Notes: generated by a model from the letters alone, not told the origin. A stretch of DNA of 64,000 nt from an uncultured Bacteroides sp. (GCA_944320865.1 CALUJC010000004.1:1-64000); one strand, 5' to 3'; positions 35,534 through 49,243 are shown, counted from the first letter of the stretch. Made by a program: numbers and translations.

Positions 35534-36364
35534 ATGGATGCCGGTGTAACAGTTTACAATTACATGGATACTTTTTTCTGCTGCAAGGTGGAAAAAAACA
35601 AATGGTGTGAGGAAATGGTCTCGGAACATATGCTGGTTTACTTGTGTTCCGGGGAGCTGGATTTGATTGCACCCGACAAAAAGTATCATTTGAAAAAAGG
35701 AGATTCCTTTTTTATCAAGCGTAACCACCTGGTGAAGAAAATCAAGCAACCGTCAAAAAACGGCGAGCCATTCAAAGGCTTGTTCCTGCAACTGAAAATG
35801 CCTTTCTTGAAAAGGATGTTGCATGAACATAACATCACAGTGCCTTTGGTAAGCAATCCGGTGACGGCTAAATCCACTTATGTGATGTTGGAAAAACATC
35901 CCTTCCTAAACGGGCTGTTCTCTTCGTTGGAACAGTATTTTGATGCCCAGCAGTATCCTTCCAAGGAACTGATGGAAACCAAATTGCAGGAAGCCGTCTT
36001 TACGTTGTTACAACTGAGACCTGATTTGGGACAGGTACTGTTTGATTTTTCCGAACCGTGGAAAATCAATTTGGAAGATTTCATGAACAAGAACTATAAG
36101 TGCGACCTTACCGTAGAAGAGTTTGCCCATTATGCGGGGCGTAGCCTTTCCACATTCAAGAAAGACTTTGCAGAGGTATTCCACAACACACCCAGTCGCT
36201 GGATTGTCAAGCGCCGTTTGGAGGAAGCTAAATGCCTGATGGAGAAACTGGGGAAAAAGTCTGCGGATGTTTATTTGGAGGTAGGGTTCAAAAACCTGTC
36301 CCATTTCTCCACTGCATTCAAAAGAGAGTTCGGCATTTCACCGTCAGGGATTTATAATTGTTAG
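35534..36364 (+). CDS. AraC-family transcriptional regulator
   Basis: 276 residues. N-terminal cupin-like sensing domain (about 15-110, ELDLIAPDKKYHLKKGDSFF), a linker, and a C-terminal double helix-turn-helix (about 180-276): LTVEEFAHYAGRSLSTFKKDFAEVF and VYLEVGFKNLSHFSTAFKREFG, ending in the P-S-G-I-Y version of the AraC signature. It probably controls the acetyltransferase, TonB receptor and DUF362 genes beside it, since similar 14-bp boxes lie before both promoters. Confidence 0.92.
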   Translation: MDAGVTVYNYMDTFFCCKVEKNKWCEEMVSEHMLVYLCSGELDLIAPDKKYHLKKGDSFFIKRNHLVKKIKQPSKNGEPFKGLFLQLKMPFLKRMLHEHNITVPLVSNPVTAKSTYVMLEKHPFLNGLFSSLEQYFDAQQYPSKELMETKLQEAVFTLLQLRPDLGQVLFDFSEPWKINLEDFMNKNYKCDLTVEEFAHYAGRSLSTFKKDFAEVFHNTPSRWIVKRRLEEAKCLMEKLGKKSADVYLEVGFKNLSHFSTAFKREFGISPSGIYNC

Positions 36365-36371
36365 CAGATTG

Positions 36372-36408
36372 ACGTTTCAGCAAAGTCTCAAAAGACGTTT
36401 GGGAAAAT
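36372..36408 (+). promoter_or_regulatory. Probable AraC boxes before the acetyltransferase operon
   Basis: ACGTTTCAGCAAAG (36372-36385) and ACGTTTGGGAAAAT (36395-36408), 23 bp apart. The second matches the 35443 box ACTTTTGAGAAAAC at 11 of 14 bases. TCTCAAAAG between them is an inverted copy of the box core. Confidence 0.55.
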
Positions 36409-36428
36409 AAGTAAGACCAATCCCGACG

Positions 36429-36436
36429 TAACTTTG
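36429..36436 (+). promoter_or_regulatory. Promoter -7 element for the acetyltransferase operon
   Basis: TAACTTTG, 20 bp after the second AraC-like box and 59 bp before the acetyltransferase ATG. No -33 TTTG at normal spacing, which fits an activator-dependent promoter. Confidence 0.55.
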
Positions 36437-36495
36437 CAACGTTTGTAACGTGAAATCCACGAGACAATCATTATGATTATTATTTAATAAAGACT

Positions 36496-37071
36496 ATGAC
36501 AGAATTAGAAAAACTCAACAATGGGGAATATTACAGCATGGATGACCCCGAAATCGCAAAAATCCATTATCGTGCCGCAACGCTTTGCCAGCAATTCAAT
36601 GCGTTGCCCATTACTGAAAATGAAGAGCGTGAGAAGGTGTTGCGTCAGTTGTTCGGCTCTGCCGGGAAGAACCTCAGCATCAAGCCGGGCTTCTTCTGCG
36701 ATTTGGGCATCAATCTGCATGTGGGCGACAATTTCCTGACCAATTACAATGTAACCATTCTCGACATGGCTCCCGTCACCATCGGCAACAACACTTGGAT
36801 TGGACCGGGCGTGGGGATTTACGCCGTAGCCCATCCGATGGAAGCTGCCGGGCGTATGGACAGGCTTGGCATAGCCAAACCGATAACCATCGGCGACAAT
36901 GTATGGGTGGGCGGCAATTCCACCATCGTGATGGGAGTGACCATTGGCAACAATGTCATTATCGGCGCAGGTTCAGTGGTTACACATGACATACCCGATA
37001 ATGCAGTGGCTGTTGGCAATCCGGTGAGAGTAATCCGTTATGTAGAAAACAAAAATATGTGCGAGCAATAA
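36496..37071 (+). CDS. Maltose/galactoside-type O-acetyltransferase (left-handed beta helix)
   Basis: 191 residues; acetyl-CoA-dependent sugar acetyltransferase of the Maa/LacA type. N-terminal helical Mac domain (EKLNNGEYYSMDDPEI), then hexapeptide repeats (VTIGNNTWIGPGV, ITIGDNVWVGGNS, VTIGNNVIIGAGS). The catalytic His is in IYAVAHPME. Acceptor sugar unknown. Ends three bases before the TonB receptor start. Confidence 0.92.
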   Translation: MTELEKLNNGEYYSMDDPEIAKIHYRAATLCQQFNALPITENEEREKVLRQLFGSAGKNLSIKPGFFCDLGINLHVGDNFLTNYNVTILDMAPVTIGNNTWIGPGVGIYAVAHPMEAAGRMDRLGIAKPITIGDNVWVGGNSTIVMGVTIGNNVIIGAGSVVTHDIPDNAVAVGNPVRVIRYVENKNMCEQ

Positions 37072-37073
37072 AT

Positions 37074-38984
37074 ATGAATGTCAAATTGTCCTTGTTGCTC
37101 CTCGCAACAATTTTGTGGATGCCGAGAACGATGTTGGCACAAGATGCTGCACGTGACACTACTTTTTCCGAAAGAAATATCCCGTTGGATGAGGTGGTGG
37201 TGACCGGCACGCGCAGCGAAACGGATGTGCGGCATCTGTCGCAGACCGTGTCAGTATTGAACCGTCTCCAAATAGAACAGTCTCAGCAATCCTCACTCTT
37301 GCCCGTATTGACGGAACAGATACCCGGTTTGTTCACCACTTCCCGTGGCATCATGGGCTACGGAGTGTCCAACGGTGCTGCTGGAGGTATCTCCCTGCGC
37401 GGACTTTCAGGCGGTAACGCCCGGTTGATGGTGCTGATTGACGGACATCCGCAATATGCGGGCATCTTCGGCCATCCGATTTCCGATGCCTACCAGACAT
37501 TATTGGCGGACAAAGTGGAAGTGTTGCGAGGCCCTGCCTCTGTGCTGTATGGCTCGAATGCGATGGGAGGCGTGATAAACATCGTCACCCGGAAGATGCA
37601 CGAAGACGGCATAAAGACGGATATCCGTGCCGGGTATGGTTCTTACAACACGTTGGAAACGGAACTGACCAACCGTATCCGCAAAGGACGTTTCTCCAGC
37701 GTCATCAGCGGCTCTTACAACCGCACGGACGGACACCGGGAGAACATGCCTTTCGAACAGTACGGTGGCTATGCCCAATTAGGCTATGAACTGACCGACC
37801 ACTGGAACACTTACGCCGATGTGAACGTGACGCACTTCAACGCCACTTATCCCGGCCCGGTGTCCGCTCCCTTGCAGGAAGGCGACCAGCGCATCACGCG
37901 CGGCATGGCTTCCTTCGCCATCGAAAACGACTACGACCGCACCTCCGGTGGCTTGAGCTTCTTCTATAACTGGGGCGACCACTGGATAAACGACGGCTAT
38001 ACGCCCAACGCCGGCGAGGAGCCGCAAGACGGGCGTTTCAATTCCTTCGATGACATGATGGGCATTTCGATTTACCAAAGCGCCCGGTTCTTCACGGGAA
38101 ACCGAATCACCTTCGGTTTCGACTGGTTCCGCTATGGCGGCGAAGCATGGACGAAGTATGTGAAAGGCGAGCAGGCCGGGACACGGGCGGACATTGTGGA
38201 TAAGCACGAGAATGAAGTGGCAGGCTACGTGGACTTCCGTCAGGACATCGGCGCGTGGCTGACCTTCAATGCCGGATTGCGCATCGACCACCATTCGCGC
38301 ATCGGGACGGAATGGGTGCCACAGGCAGGATTGGCTTTTCATTTGCCTCACAGTATGGAGTTGAAAGTATCTGCTTCCAAAGGCTTTCGCTATCCTATTC
38401 TAAGGGAAATGTATATGTTTCCTCCGCAAAATCCGAACTTGAAGCCAGAGTCGATGTGGAATTATGAAATCGCTTTTTCACAAAGACTATGGGACGGACG
38501 CTTCTCGTATGGCGTGAACGTATTCTACATAGACGGGAAGAATCTGATTATGACCTTACCCAACCCCAGCGGAAGTGGTATGCTCAACCAGAACTCCGGG
38601 GAAATAGACAATACGGGTGTGGAAGTCCAAGCGGCTTATCGTATCAGTCAGGAATGGTCGGCAGACGCCAATTACAGCTTCCTGCACATGGAGAATCCCG
38701 TGGTGGCCGCTCCCGAACACAAGCTGTATGCCGGGGTCAACTTCTCAAAAGGAAGATGGAACGTGTCTACCGGCGTGCAATACATTGCCGGCCTGTACAC
38801 CTCTATCGACCCGGTGGCCAAAGAATACTTCACGTTGTGGAACCTGCGGGCTTCCTTCCGTGCCGCCCGTTGGCTGGGCATTTGGGCAAGAGGGGAAAAC
38901 CTGCTTGCACAAAGCTATGAAATCAATGCCGGATACCCGATGCCCCGTGCAACGGTTATGGCAGGAATAAACATAAACTTTTAA
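37074..38984 (+). CDS. TonB-dependent outer-membrane receptor (BtuB/FepA-like)
   Basis: 636 residues from the ATG at 37074 (MNVKLSLLLL); a GTG at 37059 lies inside the previous gene and is unlikely. Signal peptide to about residue 23, TonB-box-like stretch DEVVVTGTRS, plug domain with LRGLSGGNARLMVLIDG and VEVLRGPASVLYGSNAMGGVINIV, then a 22-strand barrel. It lacks the N-terminal carboxypeptidase-regulatory domain of SusC proteins, so it is more like a metal, cofactor or siderophore receptor. Substrate not determinable. Confidence 0.9.
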   Translation: MNVKLSLLLLATILWMPRTMLAQDAARDTTFSERNIPLDEVVVTGTRSETDVRHLSQTVSVLNRLQIEQSQQSSLLPVLTEQIPGLFTTSRGIMGYGVSNGAAGGISLRGLSGGNARLMVLIDGHPQYAGIFGHPISDAYQTLLADKVEVLRGPASVLYGSNAMGGVINIVTRKMHEDGIKTDIRAGYGSYNTLETELTNRIRKGRFSSVISGSYNRTDGHRENMPFEQYGGYAQLGYELTDHWNTYADVNVTHFNATYPGPVSAPLQEGDQRITRGMASFAIENDYDRTSGGLSFFYNWGDHWINDGYTPNAGEEPQDGRFNSFDDMMGISIYQSARFFTGNRITFGFDWFRYGGEAWTKYVKGEQAGTRADIVDKHENEVAGYVDFRQDIGAWLTFNAGLRIDHHSRIGTEWVPQAGLAFHLPHSMELKVSASKGFRYPILREMYMFPPQNPNLKPESMWNYEIAFSQRLWDGRFSYGVNVFYIDGKNLIMTLPNPSGSGMLNQNSGEIDNTGVEVQAAYRISQEWSADANYSFLHMENPVVAAPEHKLYAGVNFSKGRWNVSTGVQYIAGLYTSIDPVAKEYFTLWNLRASFRAARWLGIWARGENLLAQSYEINAGYPMPRATVMAGININF

Positions 38985-39005
38985 CCGTTTTAATTCGTTT
39001 GGATT

Positions 39006-39986
39006 ATGAACAAAATTTTTACAGTTCTGTTGGCATCTGTCCTGATGTGGACGGGTGTTGGTTGTGCTAATGCGCAAAAGCAAGTCTCGGAAGAGGGCAG
39101 TTCATCGCTGCCCAAAGTGTATTTCATCAAAGACATCACCTCGGAGAACCTGATTAAGATTTATAACGCACTCGGCCGGAAAGCCGAAGGCAAGAAAGTG
39201 GCCGTCAAGTTGTCGACTGGAGAAGCGGGCAACCCCAATTACCTGCAACCTGCCCTGATTAAAGATTTGGTGCATCTGGTCAAAGGTACGATTATTGAGG
39301 GCAATACTGCCTACGGTGGCAAGCGTACCAATGTAGCCGACCACATGAAAGTAGCCGAGGAGCATGGATTCACCGCTATTGCCGATGTGGACATCATGGA
39401 TGCCGACGGACAGGTAGAGCTTCCAGTGAACGGTGGCAAGCACTTGAAAGTGGACATCGTTGGAAAAGACTTCATGGATTATGATTTCATGGTGGTGTTG
39501 TCGCACTTTAAGGGACACCCGATGGCTGGATTCGGCGGTGCATTGAAGAATATTTCCATCGGCATCGCTTCGCCGGAGGGTAAAGCGTATATTCATTCTG
39601 GAGGGAAAACTCGAAATGTGACGGAAGTATGGAATATGATTCCGGCAGATACCGTATTCCAAGAATCTATGGCGGAAGCATCCAAAGCCATCATTGACCA
39701 TATCGGCGACAAGGTGCTTTATATCAGTGTAGCAAACAATCTTTCAGTGGATTGCGACTGTGTGGCCACTCCGGCCGACCCTCAGATGGGCGACCTCGGC
39801 ATCTTCGCTTCCCTCGATCCGGTGGCTCTCGACCGTGCTTGCATAGATGCCGTGCGTAATTCTTCAGACCACGGCAAGATACATCTTATTGAACGCATCG
39901 ACTCCAAACACGGGATGCATAATCTGGAATACGCCGAACAACTCGGATTGGGAAGCCAGAAATATGAACTTGTGGAATTGGATTAG
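39006..39986 (+). CDS. DUF362 family exported protein
   Basis: 326 residues. Export signal at the N terminus; MWTGVGCANAQ may be a lipobox (Cys20) or an ordinary cleavage site before Gln. The rest is one DUF362 domain: KVAVKLSTGEAGN, GNTAYGGKRTN, VVLSHFKGHPMAGFGGALKNISIG and the cysteine pair DCDCVATP. No ferredoxin motif, unlike many DUF362 proteins. Function unknown. 21 bp after the TonB receptor, in the same operon. Confidence 0.85.
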   Translation: MNKIFTVLLASVLMWTGVGCANAQKQVSEEGSSSLPKVYFIKDITSENLIKIYNALGRKAEGKKVAVKLSTGEAGNPNYLQPALIKDLVHLVKGTIIEGNTAYGGKRTNVADHMKVAEEHGFTAIADVDIMDADGQVELPVNGGKHLKVDIVGKDFMDYDFMVVLSHFKGHPMAGFGGALKNISIGIASPEGKAYIHSGGKTRNVTEVWNMIPADTVFQESMAEASKAIIDHIGDKVLYISVANNLSVDCDCVATPADPQMGDLGIFASLDPVALDRACIDAVRNSSDHGKIHLIERIDSKHGMHNLEYAEQLGLGSQKYELVELD

Positions 39987-39989
39987 CAT

Positions 39990-40131
39990 ACGGGCCTCAT
40001 GCATATAATCGGTTATCTTCACATGGATTTGAGCCGTTTCGATGTTCGGATGACCCAAAATGCGGCTTGCACCTCTCTGTCGGCCTACCTTTGCTGAGGG
40101 CTGATGTGCCGAATGTGTAGCGCGAGGTGTG
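39990..40131 (-). pseudogene. Relic of a tyrosine recombinase C terminus
   Basis: On the minus strand one frame reads HTSRYTFGTSALSKG (box II of tyrosine integrases, H-x-x-R). After a frameshift the next frame reads RILGHPNIETAQIHVKITD, the LGH and active-site region of the same family. The tyrosine expected in TQIYAKI is His here. No other part of an integrase is nearby. So this is a decayed 3' end, evidence that a mobile element once sat here. Confidence 0.75.
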
Positions 40132-40159
40132 CAACTGATATGGACGCACACCTCGCGCT
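40119..40159. repeat. 14-bp perfect inverted repeat at the integrase relic
   Basis: AGCGCGAGGTGTGC (40119-40132) and its exact complement at 40146-40159, 13 bp apart. One arm overlaps the integrase relic. No T-run follows on either side, so it is not an obvious terminator. Confidence 0.8.
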
Positions 40160-40162
40160 TCA

Positions 40163-40189
40163 AGAAAAAGAATCAAGCAATTGCTTGAT
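40163..40189 (-). terminator. Terminator of the GH2 gene
   Basis: On the minus strand ATCAAGCAATTGCTTGAT (40189-40172), a perfect palindrome, is followed by TCTTTTTCTT, 20 bp past the GH2 stop. Confidence 0.7.
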
Positions 40190-40208
40190 GCCCGTTTCCC
40201 TGCAGATG

Positions 40209-43295
<3,087 letters not shown>

Positions 43296-43319
43296 TTATG
43301 TTGTTAAGGGTTTATGCGG

Positions 43320-43327
43320 CAAATATA
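43320..43327 (-). promoter_or_regulatory. Promoter -7 element for the GH2 gene
   Basis: TATATTTG on the minus strand, about 31 bp before the GH2 ATG. No standard -33 element seen. Confidence 0.55.
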
Positions 43328-43453
43328 GCAACTAACGGGGAAAAAACAGCACTTTATTGGGCTTTTTATGGCATTGTTTTGCAAAGAGAACATCAGCTTC
43401 TCCCGACGGCTTTATGGGGTGCGAGTCGTTTGGGGATCTACCCGATAGGTGTG

Positions 43454-43487
43454 GCTCCGCTCCTATGTGGGCAAACAGGAGCGGAGC
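43454..43487. terminator. Strong hairpin after the GH43 gene
   Basis: GCTCCGCTCCT (43454-43464) pairs perfectly with AGGAGCGGAGC (43477-43487), 22 bp past the GH43 stop. There is no T-run, so termination is uncertain; it may protect the 3' end. Confidence 0.5.
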
Positions 43488-43508
43488 AAACACATGGGAA
43501 ACTGCACA

Positions 43509-45098
<1,590 letters not shown>

Positions 45099-45130
45099 TT
45101 AGTTCAATTGTTATGGTCTCTTATATTTTA

Positions 45131-45218
45131 GTATTGCTTCTCAATGTCTTTGTTTGGAGAAGGAGTAGTCTTTCCCAAACAAAGGCGGCGCCTTCTCCAA
45201 ACAAAAGCGTAGTCTATT
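45131..45218. repeat. 22-bp degenerate tandem array between GH43 and GH106 genes
   Basis: Units at 45131, 45153, 45175 and 45197, the last ending exactly one base before the GH106 stop codon. Units 3 and 4 share CCAAACAAA(G/A)GCG; unit 2 has TTTGGAGAAGGAGTAGTCTT. Halves are partly complementary (GTTTGGAGAAG against CTTTCCCAAAC; AAGGCGGCGCCTT). Confidence 0.75.
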
Positions 45219-48200
45219 TTACTCTTCGCCCACAATGCTTACCGGCCCCAGCAGCCCCGATGGCAATAGCGGCGCATTGGTTTGGTAGAAGGGCATCTGC
45301 ACGTAGGTGATGCGCCGGTCTACGCCGGGCTGCTCGTCCCCAATCAGGCGGTTTGGCCAGAGGTTGGTCACGCGGACTTCAAGTTGGTTCTTGCCGGCTT
45401 TTACGGCTTTGGTAATGTCTGCTGTAAAAGGCAGCTTCCACAGGGTGGTTATCTTTTGTCCGTTGACGTATATCTCTGCAAGATTCTTCACATCGCCAAG
45501 CTCAAGCAAGATGCGTCTGTTGTCTTTTAGTTGTGACTTGCCCAAAGTGAATGTGTTGGTATAGGTAGCCGTGCCCGAAAAATACCGGATGCCTGGGGTG
45601 GTTGATGCTGTGTGAGACTTTAGCGTGTCGGTTTGAACCGTGGCCGGTGCGCCCCGTCCGGCCTGGAAGGCTATCTTCCAAGCGGGGAATTGGGATACCA
45701 ATGTCGTGCGAGTTGCCTCCGGAAGTTGGAAAGAAGCCATGTCGGTCTTTTCTGTAAAGACGATAAACACGGCATCATTGGGTTTCATGTCCAGCTTTAC
45801 CAATGTGCGCTCGGGCGACATGCGGTAACTTACAGGACTTATTTTCCCGTCCTCCGGATTGTAAAGCATAGGGCGGCGTCCGGTAATCCTGAGTGAAGCG
45901 TTGACGGTTATGCTTTCCGGGGCAGGGTTGCTGAGCCAATAGATGTCGCTTCCATCTCCCAACGTGCGGTGCACGAAGCGCATGGGGCTGTTGGCCGAAG
46001 TGGCAAAGGTGGCATCGGGTGCAATGCCATGGGCGGCCAGCACTTCAGCCAGGCTTATGCCAGTGGTTACATTAGGCTTCCCGCTGCCCCATACCTGTTC
46101 TACCAGCTGTTGGAACTCAGCTTTATCATCCGTGAGGGATGCCGGCACTTCGGGCTTGGCGCCACAGATAATGACTCCCGCATCGGCCAGTTGCGCTATC
46201 TTGCGGAGCACGGGCATAGACATGCGGCGCACGTTCTTGTCCAGCGCCAGTACCCGGTAGCTCATGCCGCTTGGGGTGACCAGCTTCCCGTCTTTGGCCT
46301 GCAACAGGTTGACGAGGGCATCCGGGTTGATGTAGTCGTAAGCATATCCTTGCGGAATGTCCGGTGCATGATGCCCGAAAAGCGCGCTGATGTTATTGTC
46401 TTCGCCATAATAGTAGACGATATCAGCGGCAAAATGCCCTTGCTGCAACAAGTAGCACGAGCGAGCCAGGTAGTCTGTCCATACCGATGCCTGCTCTGCC
46501 CAAGTGTCGTGCCGGTCAAACCATTGGCCTACGGCGGTCAGCGACAGGCCCGGTATGTGCGTGTCGGTGGGCTGATGGGGGGAGGTGTGCACCACAATGC
46601 GGTTCAGCCCGTTGGCAAACCCGAAGTCAGCAAATGGCTTCAGGCTCTCCGGGCAGGAATTCCAAGCCTTGTTGGGGTAGCCTACCACGGTGAACGACTC
46701 TGCCGCTACGATGTTTTGCCCGTAAATATGGGCCACGGAGGCCGACTCGCGCACGTCGGCAGCCGTCATGGGGTTGTCATAGCCGGGAGCCTCCAGCCCG
46801 TGCCCCCAAATGGCAGCCATCGGGATGGCGGCCGTGCGTTTCACGTCCATGCCGTCAGCTATGTACAGGCGCCCGTGTTCGTGCGACTCCGTGTAGCGAC
46901 CTTTCATGTCGTAATCCTTTTGCAGGATTTCCGTCAGCAGGTCATAGTTCTCGGCAGTCAGTTCGGCGATGGTCTTGCGCCAATCCCATAAGAAGCGTTC
47001 GCTGGCTTCGGCAGACTCCAGAATGTAGCCTGCCAATACCGGCATCCAGGGCTCCAAAGCATAGCCCCGGCGTTTCTTGAACTCTTCCTGCATGCGGGTG
47101 GTCCATGTCGAGGCTCCGGCTTCGTAGCTGTCCGTCACCATATACTGTATGCCCTTTTCTCCCATCAATCCGTTGGCGGCATCCTTATATATACCTAAGT
47201 AGTGGGTGAAGTAGCGTTTCCAGGCCTCTTTGTCCAGTTTGTCTATCTCCAGTCCGGTAGCTTCCGGCGAGGCGGGATGATTGCGTTTCCCGGTGAGCGA
47301 ATAGCCGAAACGGATGATGCGCCATTTCCCCTTAGGGGCTTTCCATTGCAGGCTGCCGTCCGGCTGGAGTTTATCGGTCAAGTCTATCATTTCTTGTGTA
47401 GAAGGAAATGCCTCTTTGGTGACAGGTGTCGGAAAATCTTCCACGTCCATGGTGGCCATGAAGCCGGTCTTTTCTTCCGAGTGGTTGATGCGGGAAGTCG
47501 TCATCATATTGAACTCAGCGATGCTTATTTCCTTCGGCAGCGGGGCATTGCCCAGCCCCAGCATCATGGCAACTCCGTCCGGCATGAGGCGGTCTATCTC
47601 CAGACGGAAGTGTTTCCCTGTAGTCTCCGGAAAGGCAACCGTCTGCAAGGGGGCACCTCCGGAAGGTATTTCAAGCACTTCTTTCCATTCGCCCTTGTCG
47701 TTGCACACCAACAGGCGACATGGAGTGTCAGCCTTCAGCGCATCAAATTCCGGGCGCACCCGTCCGTCGCACAAGTTGAGTGAACGGAAAGTTTGTGCTT
47801 GGGGCAAAGTGATGTCGATAACCGCCTTTCCCGTCACGGAGTCTATGGGCAGGGTTAGCTTGGTAGACAAATCGCCGTCGGTCAGTGCCTGCAAGTCAAG
47901 GCGCTTCCCGGCACAGGTCAGCGTGGCATTCAGGTCGCTCAGTGAGTGCTCCTCGCCTGATACGGGCATGGCCAGTACCTTTATGTCTTTGTAAAGCGAA
48001 GGCAAGTCTTCCGGAATGACTTCCCCCAACAGGAGATTGGGCTCTATCGGCTTGTTCTGAAAGGGGCCTGTGGTGTCAAAAGGCTTTGGGAAGTGTATGG
48101 TTTGTGCTTTCCCGTTCCCTTCTACGATGGTTTCCCGCCAGGTCAGCTTCTTCATCCCGTCTTCCGGCGGCACCCACGGGCCGCCCATCAGGCTCCATCC

Positions 48201-48569
48201 CGGGCTGGAGGAGATGGTCATTTCCAGTCCCAACGAGTCGGCCAAGTGGGTGGCATAGGCGAAAGCATCTTTCCATTCGGGAGTCATGTAGGCCAATCGT
48301 TTTTCCACGATTTGCGGGGTAGCCATGCCTGCGTCGAATACCTGGAAGCCGCCTATCCCGGCGCGCTTCATCCAAAGCAGGTCTTTGCGGATGCCGTCTT
48401 TGGTGATGTTGCCGTTCATCCAGTGCCACCACACGCGGGGGCGTGCCTCGGCAGGAGGCGTTTGAAATAAAGCGTCAAGCTCTTTATCGGGAGTTGTCGG
48501 TTCCTGTTGTCCCATGCTTGGGCTGCTGCCGGCTAATAAGGCTAAAAGTAATAAAGTTGTTTTATTCAT
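45219..48569 (-). CDS. GH106-like glycoside hydrolase (probable alpha-L-rhamnosidase)
   Basis: Very large secreted enzyme, 1116 residues. Signal peptide (1-20), then the hallmark PRVWWHWMNGNITKDGI near residue 45, followed by the TIM-barrel start LLWMKRAGIGGFQVFD. A long middle region includes beta-sandwich insertions. The C terminus ends with a carbohydrate-binding sandwich carrying RVTNLWPNRLIGDEQPG, typical of these proteins. Family 106 enzymes remove rhamnose from plant pectins. I could not assign the catalytic glutamates with certainty. Confidence 0.85.
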   Translation of the reverse strand: MNKTTLLLLALLAGSSPSMGQQEPTTPDKELDALFQTPPAEARPRVWWHWMNGNITKDGIRKDLLWMKRAGIGGFQVFDAGMATPQIVEKRLAYMTPEWKDAFAYATHLADSLGLEMTISSSPGWSLMGGPWVPPEDGMKKLTWRETIVEGNGKAQTIHFPKPFDTTGPFQNKPIEPNLLLGEVIPEDLPSLYKDIKVLAMPVSGEEHSLSDLNATLTCAGKRLDLQALTDGDLSTKLTLPIDSVTGKAVIDITLPQAQTFRSLNLCDGRVRPEFDALKADTPCRLLVCNDKGEWKEVLEIPSGGAPLQTVAFPETTGKHFRLEIDRLMPDGVAMMLGLGNAPLPKEISIAEFNMMTTSRINHSEEKTGFMATMDVEDFPTPVTKEAFPSTQEMIDLTDKLQPDGSLQWKAPKGKWRIIRFGYSLTGKRNHPASPEATGLEIDKLDKEAWKRYFTHYLGIYKDAANGLMGEKGIQYMVTDSYEAGASTWTTRMQEEFKKRRGYALEPWMPVLAGYILESAEASERFLWDWRKTIAELTAENYDLLTEILQKDYDMKGRYTESHEHGRLYIADGMDVKRTAAIPMAAIWGHGLEAPGYDNPMTAADVRESASVAHIYGQNIVAAESFTVVGYPNKAWNSCPESLKPFADFGFANGLNRIVVHTSPHQPTDTHIPGLSLTAVGQWFDRHDTWAEQASVWTDYLARSCYLLQQGHFAADIVYYYGEDNNISALFGHHAPDIPQGYAYDYINPDALVNLLQAKDGKLVTPSGMSYRVLALDKNVRRMSMPVLRKIAQLADAGVIICGAKPEVPASLTDDKAEFQQLVEQVWGSGKPNVTTGISLAEVLAAHGIAPDATFATSANSPMRFVHRTLGDGSDIYWLSNPAPESITVNASLRITGRRPMLYNPEDGKISPVSYRMSPERTLVKLDMKPNDAVFIVFTEKTDMASFQLPEATRTTLVSQFPAWKIAFQAGRGAPATVQTDTLKSHTASTTPGIRYFSGTATYTNTFTLGKSQLKDNRRILLELGDVKNLAEIYVNGQKITTLWKLPFTADITKAVKAGKNQLEVRVTNLWPNRLIGDEQPGVDRRITYVQMPFYQTNAPLLPSGLLGPVSIVGEE

Positions 48570-48648
48570 GATGATTATGCTTTTAATGTTAAGGAGTCAC
48601 GCGTACAATGACACGGCTGTATATAGTGTTTATTTTAGTAGCTGTAAA

Positions 48649-49141
48649 TGGGAAATTATATGCACTTTTTCTTTCGCTTGTCTGAAAGAAAAAGATGCCA
48701 AAAAGAAAGGACCCCGGCTGTGCCCGTCGGACTACTCCGTTCGGCTTTCAGCCTAAAGGGCAGAAACTCGCTGCGCTCAGACAGTCTGCCCTTTTTAACG
48801 GCTTCAAGCCGCCCTCCGCTTCGCGCCCGCCGGTCAATGCCGGAAGCCATGCGGCATTGGACACCGTATTAACACTATGTAGAGACGTGGCGTGCCGCGT
48901 CTCACAGGCCACAAGGCCTGTTGTCCAACGCCGCATGGTCGCGCCTAAGCGGAGGGGCGTGAAGCGGAGAGTGCGTTTTTGCGTGAAGAACGGCAGTTTG
49001 TCTGAGCGCAGCGAGTTGACTGCCGTTTAGCAAAAACACGCTCGGAGTAGCCCCGTAGCTTCAGCGCTTGACTTTTTTCTTTTGGTATCTTTTCTTTTTG
49101 TGGCAAGACAAAAAGAAAAGTACACAGATAAATTATCATTT
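48649..49141 (+). repeat. Large quasi-palindromic element, copy 1
   Basis: Direct orientation (defined by TGCACTTTTTCTTTCGCTTG at 48661). Order: end hairpin with CTTTTTCTTTCG and GAAAGAAAAAG; CCCCGGCTGTGCCCGTCGGA; hairpin GGGCAG...CTGCCC; CCTCCGCTTCGCGCCCGCCG; centre GAGACGTGGCGTGCCGCGTC; then the same blocks as inverted partners (GCGGAGGGGCGTGAAGCGG, GGCAG...CTGCC, CGGAGTAGCCCC); and a second end hairpin CTTTTCTTTTTG/CAAAAAGAAAAG. It fills most of the gap between the GH106 start and the GH3 stop. Short ORFs inside it are not genes. Confidence 0.85.
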
Positions 49142-49188
49142 TCCCCTTTCGCCCGGACAAAACCTTATTTTAAAAATATTCTTACCCC

Positions 49189-49243
49189 CCCGCTTCCTAC
49201 CCGCTCCTTACCTGCTCCTTACCCGGTCCTTACCTGCTCCTTT
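49189..49243. repeat. 11-bp tandem array after the GH3 gene
   Basis: Five consecutive 11-mers: CCCGCTTCCTA, CCCGCTCCTTA, CCTGCTCCTTA, CCCGGTCCTTA, CCTGCTCCTTT. The cleanest array in the window. It lies between element copy 1 and the GH3 stop at 49301. Confidence 0.9.

Noticed and set aside
48695..49030. Plus-strand ORF of 111 residues in element copy 1, with similar peptides (RKDPGCARR, LSERSE) in copies 2 and 3
   Set aside because: The same peptides arise on both strands from the palindromic element; no start signals, no codon pattern, no known domain. They are repeat translations, not genes.
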